39,123 bases of DNA from Acetivibrio mesophilus (lineage in GTDB: Bacteria > Bacillota > Clostridia > Acetivibrionales > Acetivibrionaceae). The notes beneath the pieces are model-generated. The model had not been told where the DNA came from, did no database searches, and worked only from the letters and a program-made list of their open reading frames with translations. Location: assembly GCF_004102745.1 (NCBI RefSeq), contig NZ_RLII01000029.1, forward strand, positions 1 through 39,123, in the 5' to 3' direction. Made by a program: the position numbers and the translations under genes. This document shows, piece by piece, positions 1-8,665 of this stretch; the first letter of the stretch is position 1; each line of letters begins with the position of its first letter.

Positions 1-121
1 TGACCTGCTTTTTATTTGCTTTTTTTCCGGTAGTATTATGCGTATAGAATTTTATTTTGCTGTTTTCACTGGTATTAAGAGAATTTTAATTTGATTTTTG
101 CTCCGATTTTAAAGTGCTGAA

Positions 122-2563
122 CTACACATAGGGCTCTAAGTTTTTAGAGAATAATGCACTTACGATAATACCATCAATATTTCCGTCTTTTTTTATTCCA
201 GCTCCTATTATTTCAATTTCATCTGCCGAAAAGTAAATATATTGATCAGTAGAGTTATTTACTTCCAGGGTAGCATTATTTATTTCAATATAGGTTTCTA
301 TATCTGCTTTTATATATGTATCATGAAGTATATCATCGAAATATCTCCCGTAATTCTCTGTACCGAAATTTGTAATTTGGCCAAATGCGAAAGTAAGATC
401 ACCTAATAAATCTTCTTCGGTATAATACTCGTTTACAGACAGAGTATATATTGTTTTGAAGTCAGAGGTATATGTTGATTCATCAGATATAGGTTTATCG
501 GAATTAACAAACTTATATTTTGATGATAAAAGTTCTTGATTAGAAGAACCAATATGAGTAGTAGTGGAATTAGAGCTGTTACCTGCATTGCCAAGAGCAA
601 ATGCCTTTATTGTGTTAAAGGACTGTTGCTTTATTTCCTCATAAATAGGTATTATATGGGATGAAGAAATGGCAAAATTCAAGTTTGCCTCTCCCATACC
701 TGAGGTTGTGATACCGATTAATTTTCCAGACTCGTTGAATAAGGCGCCTCCGGAGTTGCCATGAGTAATAGGAATAGAAATTTGGATCAAATTAACTCCT
801 TCCGACTGCCAAAAGTTAGATATAATACCTGTGGATACCGTATTAAAAAGTCCTAAAGGAGAACCAATAGCAACTGCGATACTGCCTTTGTCAGAATCAA
901 GGGCTTGACCTATAGTTACCGGATCAATACCGATTTCCTTTACTAATTTCAATACAGCAATATCAACATTAGGATCAGAGAATATAACTCCAGCCACATC
1001 AACATAAGTTCCATCCGAAAGTAAAATTTTAGCGCTACGTCCTCCGTCAATTACGTGGTAATTGGTAACGATGACACCATCTTTTATGAAAAATCCACTT
1101 CCTTGAGATTGCCCATTTTCTGATTCAACATATACAGCAACAACTTTGTGGTCATTATTTCTAACAATATCTTTTACAGACATAATGGCATCACCATTAG
1201 TTGAATCGGGCAAGTAGCTTTGAATAGTATCTTCAGTGTTTATATTACCTGATTCTGCAATTTTACGGTATGAAGACTCAATGTCTTCGTTTCTTGCATT
1301 TAATTCATCTTCAGATATTCCTTCCATGTATAAATACTTTAATCCGTTATTTGGTGTTTCAAGTATTACAACATTATTATATAATAACGCTTCTCCTTCA
1401 CGGTGAACTATTTCATCATTTTCGGCTTGAGTCTGATAATCCGCATAGCAAACAAAGTTTACTTTAAGAAGATATTCTATACCATGTTCTTTTCTGTTTT
1501 CACCTACAATAGACACGTCCTCAAATCTAACTACATCTAAATCCATAATATTAAAAAGAACATCTTCATAGATACAAGTTATATCATATTCCGATCCTCT
1601 GTATGCATAGGTATCATAGAATTCAGAGGTAGATTCTAATCTATCTAACTCTAAAATAGCAGTTTTGGCAAATTCAATAATTTCATCTTCAGTATAGTTA
1701 CTACCATCTATTTTAGCATTTGAATTATAACCGGACGGATTTGGATTAGGAACGTTAATTTGTACACTTCCGCCTATTAATGGTAATAAAAAGTTTTTGG
1801 TCAAGATGAACATAATTGATAATAATATAATTCCACCTACAACGCTTGAGCCAACTAAAATTATTGTCTTGCTTTTTTTAGCGGATTTAACTTGAGCTCC
1901 AGAAGAAAAATTCTGGTTGGGTCGGTTGTTCATGGTGTTTACGTTGGAGTGTATTTGATTTTGATAAGGAACATTTTGATTTACTTGAGGATCAGGATTA
2001 GTTCCTTTATTTATTTCATTATTTGCATCATTAATACGAACTGTTTCTTGACTATAGTTATTTGGAACATCGTTTATGCTGCTTGCATTATTTATTTCTG
2101 TATTAGGGGCCGATAATGTATCTTTTACAGTGCCAATGTCATTATTGTTATAGTCGGGCAACTGTTGATATATATTCTTTATAATGTTTTCCAACTTGTT
2201 GATATTATCTTCTAGAATACCATTAGTTGCATCTACTTTGTAAGGGCTACTCAAATAGTATTCAATTATTTTTGAGGGGGTTGCGAAGTCAATTTTAAAA
2301 GGTATAATAAATTTATCCTGAGATGCTGCTTTTTCGAGTTCATGGATTATTTGTGGAGATGTATTGGAGTTTGAAGAATAGATAAAAACCATGATAGCGG
2401 ATTTTTCAATAGCATTGACTATAGCTTCTGCATAGCTTTGACCATCCATAATATCATTAGATGAAATCCAACATTTTAGCTCCTTTTGCTTTAATCCCAT
2501 ATAGACTTTTTCGGCAATAGCCCTGTCGTTTGGAGAATGACAAATATAAATCAATTTTACCAC
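122..2563 (-). CDS. TIR domain / transmembrane / trypsin-like serine protease fusion
   Basis: 813 residues with a GTG start; no better start lies before the TIR fold, which begins at residue 3. Residues 1-130 are a TIR_2-type domain (ICHSPNDR near the start, a conserved Glu near 75 in IIHELEKA, then IIPFKID). Residues 130-225 are an Asn/Gln-rich linker. A Lys-rich stretch (KSAKKSK) precedes one membrane segment at about 232-256, suggesting TIR inside and the rest outside the cell. Residues 285-460 are an unassigned domain. Residues 470-645 are an HtrA/trypsin-like protease with a complete triad: His503 (TNYHVIDGG), Asp534 (VDIAVLKL) and Ser604 (HGNSGGALF). A 160-residue tail follows and no PDZ domain is seen. 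Family knowledge: TIR domains act as NADases or signalling adaptors and HtrA enzymes handle misfolded envelope proteins. A stress- or defence-linked transmembrane protease is inference; the domain calls are firm. Confidence 0.88.
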   Translation of the reverse strand: MVKLIYICHSPNDRAIAEKVYMGLKQKELKCWISSNDIMDGQSYAEAIVNAIEKSAIMVFIYSSNSNTSPQIIHELEKAASQDKFIIPFKIDFATPSKIIEYYLSSPYKVDATNGILEDNINKLENIIKNIYQQLPDYNNNDIGTVKDTLSAPNTEINNASSINDVPNNYSQETVRINDANNEINKGTNPDPQVNQNVPYQNQIHSNVNTMNNRPNQNFSSGAQVKSAKKSKTIILVGSSVVGGIILLSIMFILTKNFLLPLIGGSVQINVPNPNPSGYNSNAKIDGSNYTEDEIIEFAKTAILELDRLESTSEFYDTYAYRGSEYDITCIYEDVLFNIMDLDVVRFEDVSIVGENRKEHGIEYLLKVNFVCYADYQTQAENDEIVHREGEALLYNNVVILETPNNGLKYLYMEGISEDELNARNEDIESSYRKIAESGNINTEDTIQSYLPDSTNGDAIMSVKDIVRNNDHKVVAVYVESENGQSQGSGFFIKDGVIVTNYHVIDGGRSAKILLSDGTYVDVAGVIFSDPNVDIAVLKLVKEIGIDPVTIGQALDSDKGSIAVAIGSPLGLFNTVSTGIISNFWQSEGVNLIQISIPITHGNSGGALFNESGKLIGITTSGMGEANLNFAISSSHIIPIYEEIKQQSFNTIKAFALGNAGNSSNSTTTHIGSSNQELLSSKYKFVNSDKPISDESTYTSDFKTIYTLSVNEYYTEEDLLGDLTFAFGQITNFGTENYGRYFDDILHDTYIKADIETYIEINNATLEVNNSTDQYIYFSADEIEIIGAGIKKDGNIDGIIVSALFSKNLEPYV

Positions 2564-2899
2564 CCTTACTTTAATTTATAGTTTTATTAATGTTTCGAAG
2601 CAAAATTTAAATATTACAAGTTTGTTAAAATATTATATTATATTATATTGTATGATTGATATAAAGACAATAGTTTATAGAATATTGAATGTGAGGCATT
2701 TTTGAAAACAGAGAAATTAAATAATAGCCATATATTGTAAATATACTTATGGTTTACTAATAGTGTTCAACTTGATAAGATATCAAGTAAAGATAATTGG
2801 AATGTATTATACAACGAAGCATAGTTAGAAGCATAGTTATTTGATGAAAAAATAAAAGTGGTAAGTCCACAATACTAAAATTGTGAAGGGAGATTATTT
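2564..2899. other. AT-rich divergent intergenic region with short repeats
   Basis: This spacer separates the TIR-protease gene from the NTF2-like gene. It holds a TATTA-type microrepeat at about 2630-2650, a 7-bp inverted repeat CTTGATA-aga-TATCAAG at 2771-2787, and two head-to-tail copies of GAAGCATAGTTA at 2816-2839, about 60-85 nt before the downstream start. The repeats are in the right place for regulator binding, but nothing ties them to a protein. No gene is seen. Confidence 0.4.
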
Positions 2900-3268
2900 G
2901 TGAGTAATTTGATATTAGAAGAGAAAATAATAAACTTTGAAAAGCAAATGTGGGAAGCATTCGCAACGGGCAATTCAGAATCATTTGGAGATTTAGTATC
3001 CAAGGATGCATTGATGATTTGTGGTGGATTTAGAGAAACTGGTAGTGAATATACTGCTATTGTTTCACAAATAAGACTACAAGGATATGAACTAACTGAT
3101 ATTATAGTTAAGGAAGTTGATTTAAATTCAGTTTTAATAAATTATATTGTGACTGTTAAATCATCCGAGCAAGATCTGAACGGTAAATATAGAGTGTCTT
3201 CTCTTTGGGTTAAGAACGACGAGAAATGGAAAGTTGTATTTAATCAAGATTCGAAAATTGGTTTTTAA
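2900..3268 (+). CDS. DUF4440/SnoaL-like (NTF2-fold) small protein
   Basis: 122 residues from a GTG start behind a clear AAGGGAG site at about 2885-2891. The pattern is that of DUF4440/SnoaL-like proteins: an N-terminal helix with FEKQMWEAFATGNSESFGDLVSKDALMI, a central strand pair, and the closing RVSSLWVKNDEKWKVVFNQDS typical of the last two beta strands of the fold. It has no signal peptide, so it is cytoplasmic. Such proteins are small enzymes or ligand-binding domains; no substrate can be assigned. The gene ends 16 nt before the start of the broken lipoprotein gene, so the two were probably co-transcribed. Confidence 0.7.
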   Translation: MSNLILEEKIINFEKQMWEAFATGNSESFGDLVSKDALMICGGFRETGSEYTAIVSQIRLQGYELTDIIVKEVDLNSVLINYIVTVKSSEQDLNGKYRVSSLWVKNDEKWKVVFNQDSKIGF

Positions 3269-3284
3269 TAAATGGGAGGCACTG

Positions 3285-4071
3285 ATGAGAAAAAGTATTA
3301 TTATTTTTGCTGCTTTTATATTCCTTTTGAGCTTCAGTAGTTGTGGGGGCTTATCTGGGAAACTGGTGGATAAGAATAACGCCACCTTGTCCAACAACAC
3401 AGAAAATGTTTTTAACAACGAGAATTGTGCGATGCAAGGCGACCGGATTAGTGACCGATATAGGGGCAGTAGGCTATGTTATGGGGCTGGAGGTCTATGA
3501 TGAGAACAATAAAATCATTCTATCGAAGGACTTTTCAAAAAAGCATTATGATATGGAAGTCGGCTATCCTGTTTATAATGAAATGATGGACACAATGGGC
3601 CTGCATGTTGTAGATGTGAACTTTGATGGATATAAGGATGTCATTATTTTGAATAACTTCTTTGGCGCCCATGGCAATACGTGGTATGATTGCTGGTTGT
3701 GGGATGTGAAAACATCTTCCTTTGTCGCTTCGGAGTCGTTTGCTGAGATTTGCAATCCCTCACTTGACCCGGATAATAATTGAATTTACTCCACTGGAGG
3801 CTCGGGCGCTGCTTATTGGGGTGGCAGTATATACAAATTTATAAATGGAGAATTTGTGGTTACAAACGATTTAGATGCCGATTCGGATGGATTGGTAGAA
3901 AAGAAACTTGTTAATGGGAAAATGGAGATTGTCCGCGAGATGCAATACGGTGGCGATGATCAAATAATTACGAAAGAACAAGAATACTATAATAACCATG
4001 AGGTGTGGCAGTTGAACAATCCCCGTTGGTATAGGGTTGGAGGCCATCACGCCGATCAATGGTTGGAATAG
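3285..4071 (+). pseudogene. Broken lipoprotein gene (XAC2610-like, frameshift plus in-frame stop)
   Basis: The ATG at 3285 follows GGGAGG and opens a lipoprotein signal peptide with a lipobox Cys near residue 20 (LSFSSC). This frame is sensible up to about 3430 (NNENCAMQ). The sequence then continues sensibly one frame over, from about 3440 (TGLVTDIGAVGYVMGLEVYDENN), as far as a TGA at 3781-3783, and resumes in that same frame (IYSTGGSGAAYWGGSIYKF) to 4071. Two lesions thus interrupt one protein of about 260 residues. The middle contains VVDVNFDGYKDVIIL, a calcium-loop-like repeat seen in XAC2610-related and FG-GAP-like extracellular proteins. A degrading gene is most likely; sequencing error could explain one lesion but less easily both. 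Confidence 0.72.
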
Positions 4072-4107
4072 TTATAAGGCATCGAATTAAGCGTAAATAA
4101 GCAAATG

Positions 4108-4140
4108 CCCTCCTAGCCATCATGAGCATGGTAAGGAGGG
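4108..4140 (+). terminator. Stem-loop after the lipoprotein pseudogene
   Basis: CCCTCCT at 4108-4114 pairs with AGGAGGG at 4134-4140, and the stem continues inward (TAGCCAT with ATGGTA, one bulged G) around a CATGAGC loop. Only a short T run (TTTAG) follows, so it is a plausible but weak intrinsic terminator. Confidence 0.55.
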
Positions 4141-4150
4141 TTTAGTTATA

Positions 4151-4178
4151 TTGACATTATCAACGAATGATGTATAAT
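4151..4178 (+). promoter_or_regulatory. Sigma-A type promoter with no obvious gene behind it
   Basis: A perfect TTGACA (4151-4156) and a perfect TATAAT (4173-4178) are separated by 16 nt. The next gene starts at 4590, and a second promoter of another type lies in between. Confidence 0.6.
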
Positions 4179-4377
4179 ATGTGAACATTTGGTTCGGCAT
4201 TACAGTTAAGATGTCAGAACTTAATACACTTTGTTATGTGGAAGCAATAGGCACCATTCCTACTGTTTTTCGGTTCGTTTTGTGATATATCAATCTCTTG
4301 CATATCAAAACCATTTCAGTTATTTATATCAACAAGCATTTCTTTTCAACTACAAATGAGAAAAAATTTTCATTTAT

Positions 4378-4407
4378 ATGCAAGCATTACAAAGGGAATG
4401 CTTGCAT
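4378..4407. repeat. Perfect 11-bp inverted repeat (hairpin)
   Basis: ATGCAAGCATT at 4378-4388 and AATGCTTGCAT at 4397-4407 form a perfect stem around ACAAAGGG. No run of T follows on the plus strand. It could be the 3' end of a transcript from the promoter at 4151 or an operator upstream of the chemoreceptor gene. Confidence 0.5.
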
Positions 4408-4437
4408 AATTCTTAATGCAAATGTTTTATCAAGGTG

Positions 4438-4465
4438 TAAATTTTAGAAGCTACTCGGTCGATAA
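4438..4465 (+). promoter_or_regulatory. Sigma-28 (SigD/FliA)-type promoter
   Basis: TAAA at 4438-4441, 16 nt, then GTCGATAA at 4458-4465, close to the Gram-positive motility consensus TAAA-N15-GCCGATAA. It lies 124 nt upstream of a chemoreceptor gene, the class of gene this sigma factor usually drives. Confidence 0.65.
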
Positions 4466-4589
4466 GTGTATAAGGAGTAAATGCATTTGTCCTAAAAAGA
4501 GATTAATTCTAATGACATCAGACTTAGGAGATGGAGCATCAGCCTAAGAAAATCACGAAAATTAAAACAAAGAAGGAGGATTTTTTTTT

Positions 4590-6422
4590 ATGTTTAATTG
4601 GTTTAATAATTTAAAGATCGGAGTTAGAATTATTATAGGTTTTTTCATTATTGTAGCCATATCATGTACTATAGGAGTTGTTGGAATTCAGAATCTTAAA
4701 ACTGTTCAGGATTCATATGCGCTTGATTATACCAGTAGTACCAAAGCATTGGAACATGTTGAGGCAATCAGTTCTCACTTTCAACAGGCAAGGGTAAACA
4801 TATTTGGTTTTGCTCTGTCATCCGACTCAGATAAAGACAAGGACTATTATATTGAAAGAATTGCAAAGCATGAAAGTGATGTTGATAAACATATTAGTTC
4901 ATATCATGATATATTGGATGATTATGATGTAAGTGAAGTTGAAGCGGAATTGAAGCTAATTAATAATGTTCAAGCAACAATAACTGAATTTACGGCCATG
5001 AGAAAGCAACTAATGAATGACCTCGAGGCTGGGACGGTTAGCAAAGAAAGTTTTGTTGCATCATTTTCAAACGGCGGACAAGCTCATAATTTGGCAAGTA
5101 ATGCCGACAGCGCTATTCAAGAATTAATTGACTATAATATTAACTATGCAACAGAGCAGATTGCAGAAAACGGAAAACAAGCAGAAAGTTCAATTGCATT
5201 AATGATTGCAGTAATATTTGCAGGTGTAATATTTGCAGTTGTATTAAGTCTTATTATATCCCGTGGTATATCGGGGCCTATTAATAAGGTTGTTGTTGCA
5301 GCAGGTAAACTTGCTGAAGGAGATATGGATATATCTTTTGATATTAAGTCTAAAGATGAAACAGGAAAACTCATTGATGCCTTTACAGATTTGGTCGAAA
5401 GCACTAAAGAACAAGCGGTAATAGTTCAGAAAATAGCTGATGGCGACCTTACAGTTGATGTACCAATTCGTTCTAAAAAGGACTTACTGGGACAAAAGCT
5501 CTCTCAAATGGTACATAATATTAATGAGTTGATAATGAATATCGCTTCAGCAACCGAACAGGTTTCATCCGGGTCCAGGCAGATATCTGATTCCAGTATG
5601 GCGCTTTCTCAGGGAGCTACAGAGCAGGCAAGCTCAATAGAAGAGCTATCCGCTTCTATAGAAGAAATATCCTCCAAAACAAAGATAAATGCCGATAATG
5701 CGAATAAGGCTAATAATCTGGCTGAAAAAGCAAAAGATTATGCAGTTACCGGAAATACTCATATGCAGGAAATGGTGAAAGCAATGGATGAGATCAATGA
5801 ATCATCCAGTAATATCAATAAAATAATAAAAGTAATAGATGATATTGCTTTCCAAACCAACATACTGGCACTAAATGCCGCAGTTGAGGCAGCTAGGGCA
5901 GGCCAGCACGGTAAAGGTTTTGCTGTTGTCGCCGAAGAGGTTAGAACTCTTGCAGGACGATCTGCCAACGCAGCCAAAGAAACGACAACTTTAATTGAGG
6001 ATTCAATAAAGAAGGTCGAATCCGGATCTAAAATTGCAAAAGAAACCGCTGGCGCATTGGAAAAGATTGTTGACGGAGTTGAATCCGTATCAAATCTGGT
6101 AAGTGATATAAGTAAGGGTTCAAATGAGCAAGCCACTGCTATTGAGCATATTAATCAAGGTATTGTGCAGGTATCCCATGTTGTTCAGGAAAACTCAGCC
6201 ACATCCGAGGAAAGTGCAGCCGCAAGCGAAGAGCTTTCAAGTCAAGCTGAAATGCTCAAACAGATGGTAGAGAAATTTAAATTGAAGAAAACTTCTGCCA
6301 GCGGTAACTCTTATGATAAGCTTAGCCCGGAAGTTACAAAAATGTTTGAGCAAATGTACGAAGGTAAGGAGACAGAACCGGAAGCAATAGCTTTAGGTGA
6401 TAGTCAGCTTGTAAAGTACTAA
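4590..6422 (+). CDS. Methyl-accepting chemotaxis protein
   Basis: 610 residues; ATG behind AAGGAGG. Layout: membrane segment about 11-33, an extracytoplasmic helical bundle about 35-200 of the four-helix (4HB) type, second membrane segment about 202-224, HAMP about 226-278, a second HAMP-like stretch about 279-312 ([12 protein letters not shown]), then the coiled-coil signalling domain. The hairpin tip that contacts CheA/CheW is intact ([20 protein letters not shown] followed by [16 protein letters not shown], about 417-458). Glu/Gln-rich heptads on both sides provide methylation sites. No sensor-domain motif reveals the ligand. It stands alone, without che genes nearby, and probably depends on the sigma-28-type promoter upstream. 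The final 40 residues are acidic and lack a CheR-binding pentapeptide. Confidence 0.95.
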   Translation: MFNWFNNLKIGVRIIIGFFIIVAISCTIGVVGIQNLKTVQDSYALDYTSSTKALEHVEAISSHFQQARVNIFGFALSSDSDKDKDYYIERIAKHESDVDKHISSYHDILDDYDVSEVEAELKLINNVQATITEFTAMRKQLMNDLEAGTVSKESFVASFSNGGQAHNLASNADSAIQELIDYNINYATEQIAENGKQAESSIALMIAVIFAGVIFAVVLSLIISRGISGPINKVVVAAGKLAEGDMDISFDIKSKDETGKLIDAFTDLVESTKEQAVIVQKIADGDLTVDVPIRSKKDLLGQKLSQMVHNINELIMNIASATEQVSSGSRQISDSSMALSQGATEQASSIEELSASIEEISSKTKINADNANKANNLAEKAKDYAVTGNTHMQEMVKAMDEINESSSNINKIIKVIDDIAFQTNILALNAAVEAARAGQHGKGFAVVAEEVRTLAGRSANAAKETTTLIEDSIKKVESGSKIAKETAGALEKIVDGVESVSNLVSDISKGSNEQATAIEHINQGIVQVSHVVQENSATSEESAAASEELSSQAEMLKQMVEKFKLKKTSASGNSYDKLSPEVTKMFEQMYEGKETEPEAIALGDSQLVKY

Positions 6423-6443
6423 TCAAATTCATTATGATTTATT

Positions 6444-6479
6444 ACAACGTGGGGATGGACTTGTTCCTCTCTACGTTGT
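6444..6479 (+). terminator. Hairpin after the chemoreceptor gene
   Basis: ACAACGT (6444-6450) pairs with ACGTTGT (6473-6479), with partial inner pairing of GGGGA with TCCTC. It lies 22 nt after the stop codon, but the T-rich tail is poor. Confidence 0.45.
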
Positions 6480-6680
6480 CGTGTTCTAACCTTCATTTTT
6501 AGCCAAATCGAGACGAGATTTTCTTGCCCCACAGCTTCTATCCCGGTTACTAGCGTGTTATAAATAGATTCCAGATATCAGGCATAAGATTAACCCTGTG
6601 GAAATGATTGATTTACAATACCACATTCGGTTGACTTATGCTTTTGCTTTTCAATACATAACTCTAGCAATAAATTTTAT
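6480..6680. other. Intergenic, nothing recognised
   Basis: About 200 nt between the chemoreceptor terminator and the next promoter. I see no ORF with a ribosome site and no strong hairpin. Confidence 0.4.
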
Positions 6681-6740
6681 TTGATTACAAGGCATATTGT
6701 GGTAAAATAGTTGTATAGTGCGAACTGCAATTGAAAGGCG
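6681..6740 (+). promoter_or_regulatory. Promoter/leader cassette, copy 1
   Basis: TTGATT (6681-6686), 16 nt, TAAAAT (6703-6708), then a leader reading AGTTGTATAGTGCGAACTG and CAATTGAAA. Nearly the same block occurs at 11049-11110, upstream of the lipoprotein gene at 11154. Both copies use the same spacer length and the same -10 box. Confidence 0.6.
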
Positions 6741-6833
6741 TATAGCTTGATTCAAAGCAAATGTTCGGATAATTACAAAAAGGAATTTAGGTAGGGAAAT
6801 AGTAGATGGCTCAGAGAGATAAAGGAGGAAAGC

Positions 6834-7688
6834 ATGAGGAAAATTGCATTGAAGATAATTATATTAATACCAATGATATTTATTTTGCTTGGAACTTTTT
6901 ATACAACTTATGTATATGCTGATGCTGGACCCAAGCCTTCCATAAGTATCCGGGCAAAAAATATGCCTGACAATTTATGTTACATGGATTTGCTGATAGA
7001 AGGAAAACCATCTTCGATGCTTAATGCAAAGTTTAATGACCCTAAATATAATCAAGAATTAATTGCTAAGCTGAAAGAATATTATGACGGTGAAATGAGT
7101 TCACTATTAGTAAATAATTTGAGTCGTACCCATGGCGATATAATTTGTAATGTAAAAAATGGAGAATGTAGCCTGCAATATAGTTACATGGTTCCGAATA
7201 GGTTTAAAATTATTGTTGTTTCAGAAGATGGAAGTGTTAAAGTTTCCAACTTAATTGAGAGAAAGGCATTCGAGAGCATAATATTTTTTGATTACAAAAA
7301 CTCAACGGCGCATGAGGTACCGTTAATTATTGCTTATATATTCCCATTTTTATTTACTTGCTTAATAACGCTGATAATTGAAGGAATCATACTAGTCTTA
7401 TTTAGGTTTAGCATAAAAGAGAATATAAAGGCATTCATTTTAATAAATATTTTGACTCAAGTTTTTTTATATGTAATGATTTCAGTAGGGATGTATGTAT
7501 TAGGAAGTCTTTTTGCCATACTATTTTATCTCTTCGCAGAAATAATTATTTTCATAATTGAGGCAATATTGTTTTCAAAGCTGCTAAAAAATCATACGGT
7601 GTTAAGGCGTGTTATTTATTCCATAACAAGTAATATTGCCAGCTTTTTTGTTGGGCCTTTAGTAGGAGTTTTATTAATTATGTTTTAG
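6834..7688 (+). CDS. Membrane protein of unknown function
   Basis: 284 residues; ATG behind AAAGGAGGAAAGC. A hydrophobic N-terminus (about 8-29) ends in YVYADA, a plausible signal-peptidase site or the first membrane anchor. Residues 30-160 are hydrophilic and extracytoplasmic, with a two-Cys segment (IICNVKNGECSLQYSY). Residues 163-284 contain about four membrane segments (around 163-187, 198-220, 222-248 and 260-282). I recall the general build of an extracellular N-domain plus four-helix membrane domain from other clostridia, without a function. It is transcribed from the cassette promoter at 6681. Confidence 0.75.
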   Translation: MRKIALKIIILIPMIFILLGTFYTTYVYADAGPKPSISIRAKNMPDNLCYMDLLIEGKPSSMLNAKFNDPKYNQELIAKLKEYYDGEMSSLLVNNLSRTHGDIICNVKNGECSLQYSYMVPNRFKIIVVSEDGSVKVSNLIERKAFESIIFFDYKNSTAHEVPLIIAYIFPFLFTCLITLIIEGIILVLFRFSIKENIKAFILINILTQVFLYVMISVGMYVLGSLFAILFYLFAEIIIFIIEAILFSKLLKNHTVLRRVIYSITSNIASFFVGPLVGVLLIMF

Positions 7689-7724
7689 AGTATATTGGTC
7701 TTGCATACTATCAACGTAAGGTAT

Positions 7725-7739
7725 TTGTGAGGCTCACAA
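7725..7739. repeat. 15-nt palindrome TTGTGAG-G-CTCACAA
   Basis: A perfect 7-bp inverted repeat around a single central G, 72 nt before the DUF3788 start. One base is too small for an RNA loop, so an operator for a dimeric regulator is more likely than a terminator. Confidence 0.35.
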
Positions 7740-7810
7740 TTTATGTGAAAGAGGGCATTTTAAGTGTTGAAATGTTTTTTGAATAAAACCGTAGAGAGGA
7801 TATTGAGTTT

Positions 7811-8248
7811 ATGCAATGGAGTGAGTTGTTTAATATTGATCACCAGCCGTCATATGAAGACATAAAAGGATTTATCGGCGAAAGAGAGCCGCTTTGGTCC
7901 GAACTACTTTCATATATCGAATTAAGATATCAAGTCCAACCCAAAATGTCGTATAGCAAATGTTCTGCGCAACTGGGTTGGAATGTAAAATATCAGAAAA
8001 GCAGTAAATCATTGTGTACGCTATATCCAATGGAAGGGTATTTTATTGCGTTAGTCGTAATAGGAGCAAAAGAGCAAGATGAGGTAGAACTGGCTTTGGA
8101 AACCCTTACTCCATATATTCAAGACCTATACCGGAAAACACCTTTTAGCTGCGGTGGACGTTGGCTAATGATACAGGTAAAAGATGAGTCTGTACTCAAT
8201 GACGTTAAGAATTTAATAGCAATAAGGGTAAAGCCTAAAAAGAGTTAG
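7811..8248 (+). CDS. DUF3788 domain protein
   Basis: 145 residues; ATG with AGAGGA upstream. The sequence fits the DUF3788 family along its length: LWSELLSYIE near the start, PKMSYSKCSAQLGWNVKYQKSSKSLCTLYP in the middle, then FIALVVIGAKEQDEVELAL and CGGRWLMIQVKDESVLNDVKNLIAIRVKPKK at the end. The family is cytoplasmic, small and uncharacterised; members often occur as single genes in clostridia. It stands between unrelated genes with its own spacer, so context gives no clue. Confidence 0.78.
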   Translation: MQWSELFNIDHQPSYEDIKGFIGEREPLWSELLSYIELRYQVQPKMSYSKCSAQLGWNVKYQKSSKSLCTLYPMEGYFIALVVIGAKEQDEVELALETLTPYIQDLYRKTPFSCGGRWLMIQVKDESVLNDVKNLIAIRVKPKKS

Positions 8249-8301
8249 GTTCATAAGTCCAAGACGGAAAATGCTAATTACTGATTGCTTATTATAGGGG
8301 G

Positions 8302-8604
8302 ATGTTCAGAGATCTTTCTAAAGATGTATTTAAAATAAGCAATATCAAGGATTTCGTTGATTTTGATTCAATCAAAGCATGGGTTTCATTTGATTTTCAG
8401 GGAATTGAATATAGATGGGATATAAGACTTGATGATGATTGGTTTGATGTCGGACTGATTGATAAAATAAATGACCTAGTAATTAAGTCGGGTAGCCAAA
8501 AAAGATTTTATACTTTTTCACAAGACCAAAATTTACTAGCAGTTTTTCTTGATAATGTTGTGGTAAAAAAGCTCAATGCCTTAACATCCTGTGATTTTAA
8601 GTAG
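8302..8604 (+). CDS. Small hypothetical protein (100 aa)
   Basis: 100 residues; ATG immediately preceded by ATAGGGGG, an unusually tight but strong site. Acidic and soluble, with a run of Asp and Trp (WDIRLDDDWFDVGLI) and alternating strands towards the end (RFYTFSQDQNLLAVFLDNVVVKKL). No family is recognised. Size and composition resemble orphan immunity proteins of polymorphic toxins, but no toxin gene is present, so this is only a suggestion. Confidence 0.6.
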   Translation: MFRDLSKDVFKISNIKDFVDFDSIKAWVSFDFQGIEYRWDIRLDDDWFDVGLIDKINDLVIKSGSQKRFYTFSQDQNLLAVFLDNVVVKKLNALTSCDFK

Positions 8605-8665
8605 AGTTATGTAATGCCTTTGTTATATGTACTGTTGTTATCTAGTTTTGAGAGGTGTTTATGAT

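Noticed and set aside
3781-3783. In-frame TGA in the lipoprotein as a possible selenocysteine codon
   Set aside because: An independent frameshift lies upstream, no convincing SECIS hairpin follows the TGA (only a 4-bp CTCC/GGAG stem), and this protein type is not known to use selenocysteine.
4408-4589. Cyclic-di-GMP riboswitch before the chemoreceptor gene
   Set aside because: Such riboswitches often precede chemoreceptor genes, but I cannot find the conserved GEMM core here; the leader is explained by a sigma-28-type promoter and a short untranslated region.
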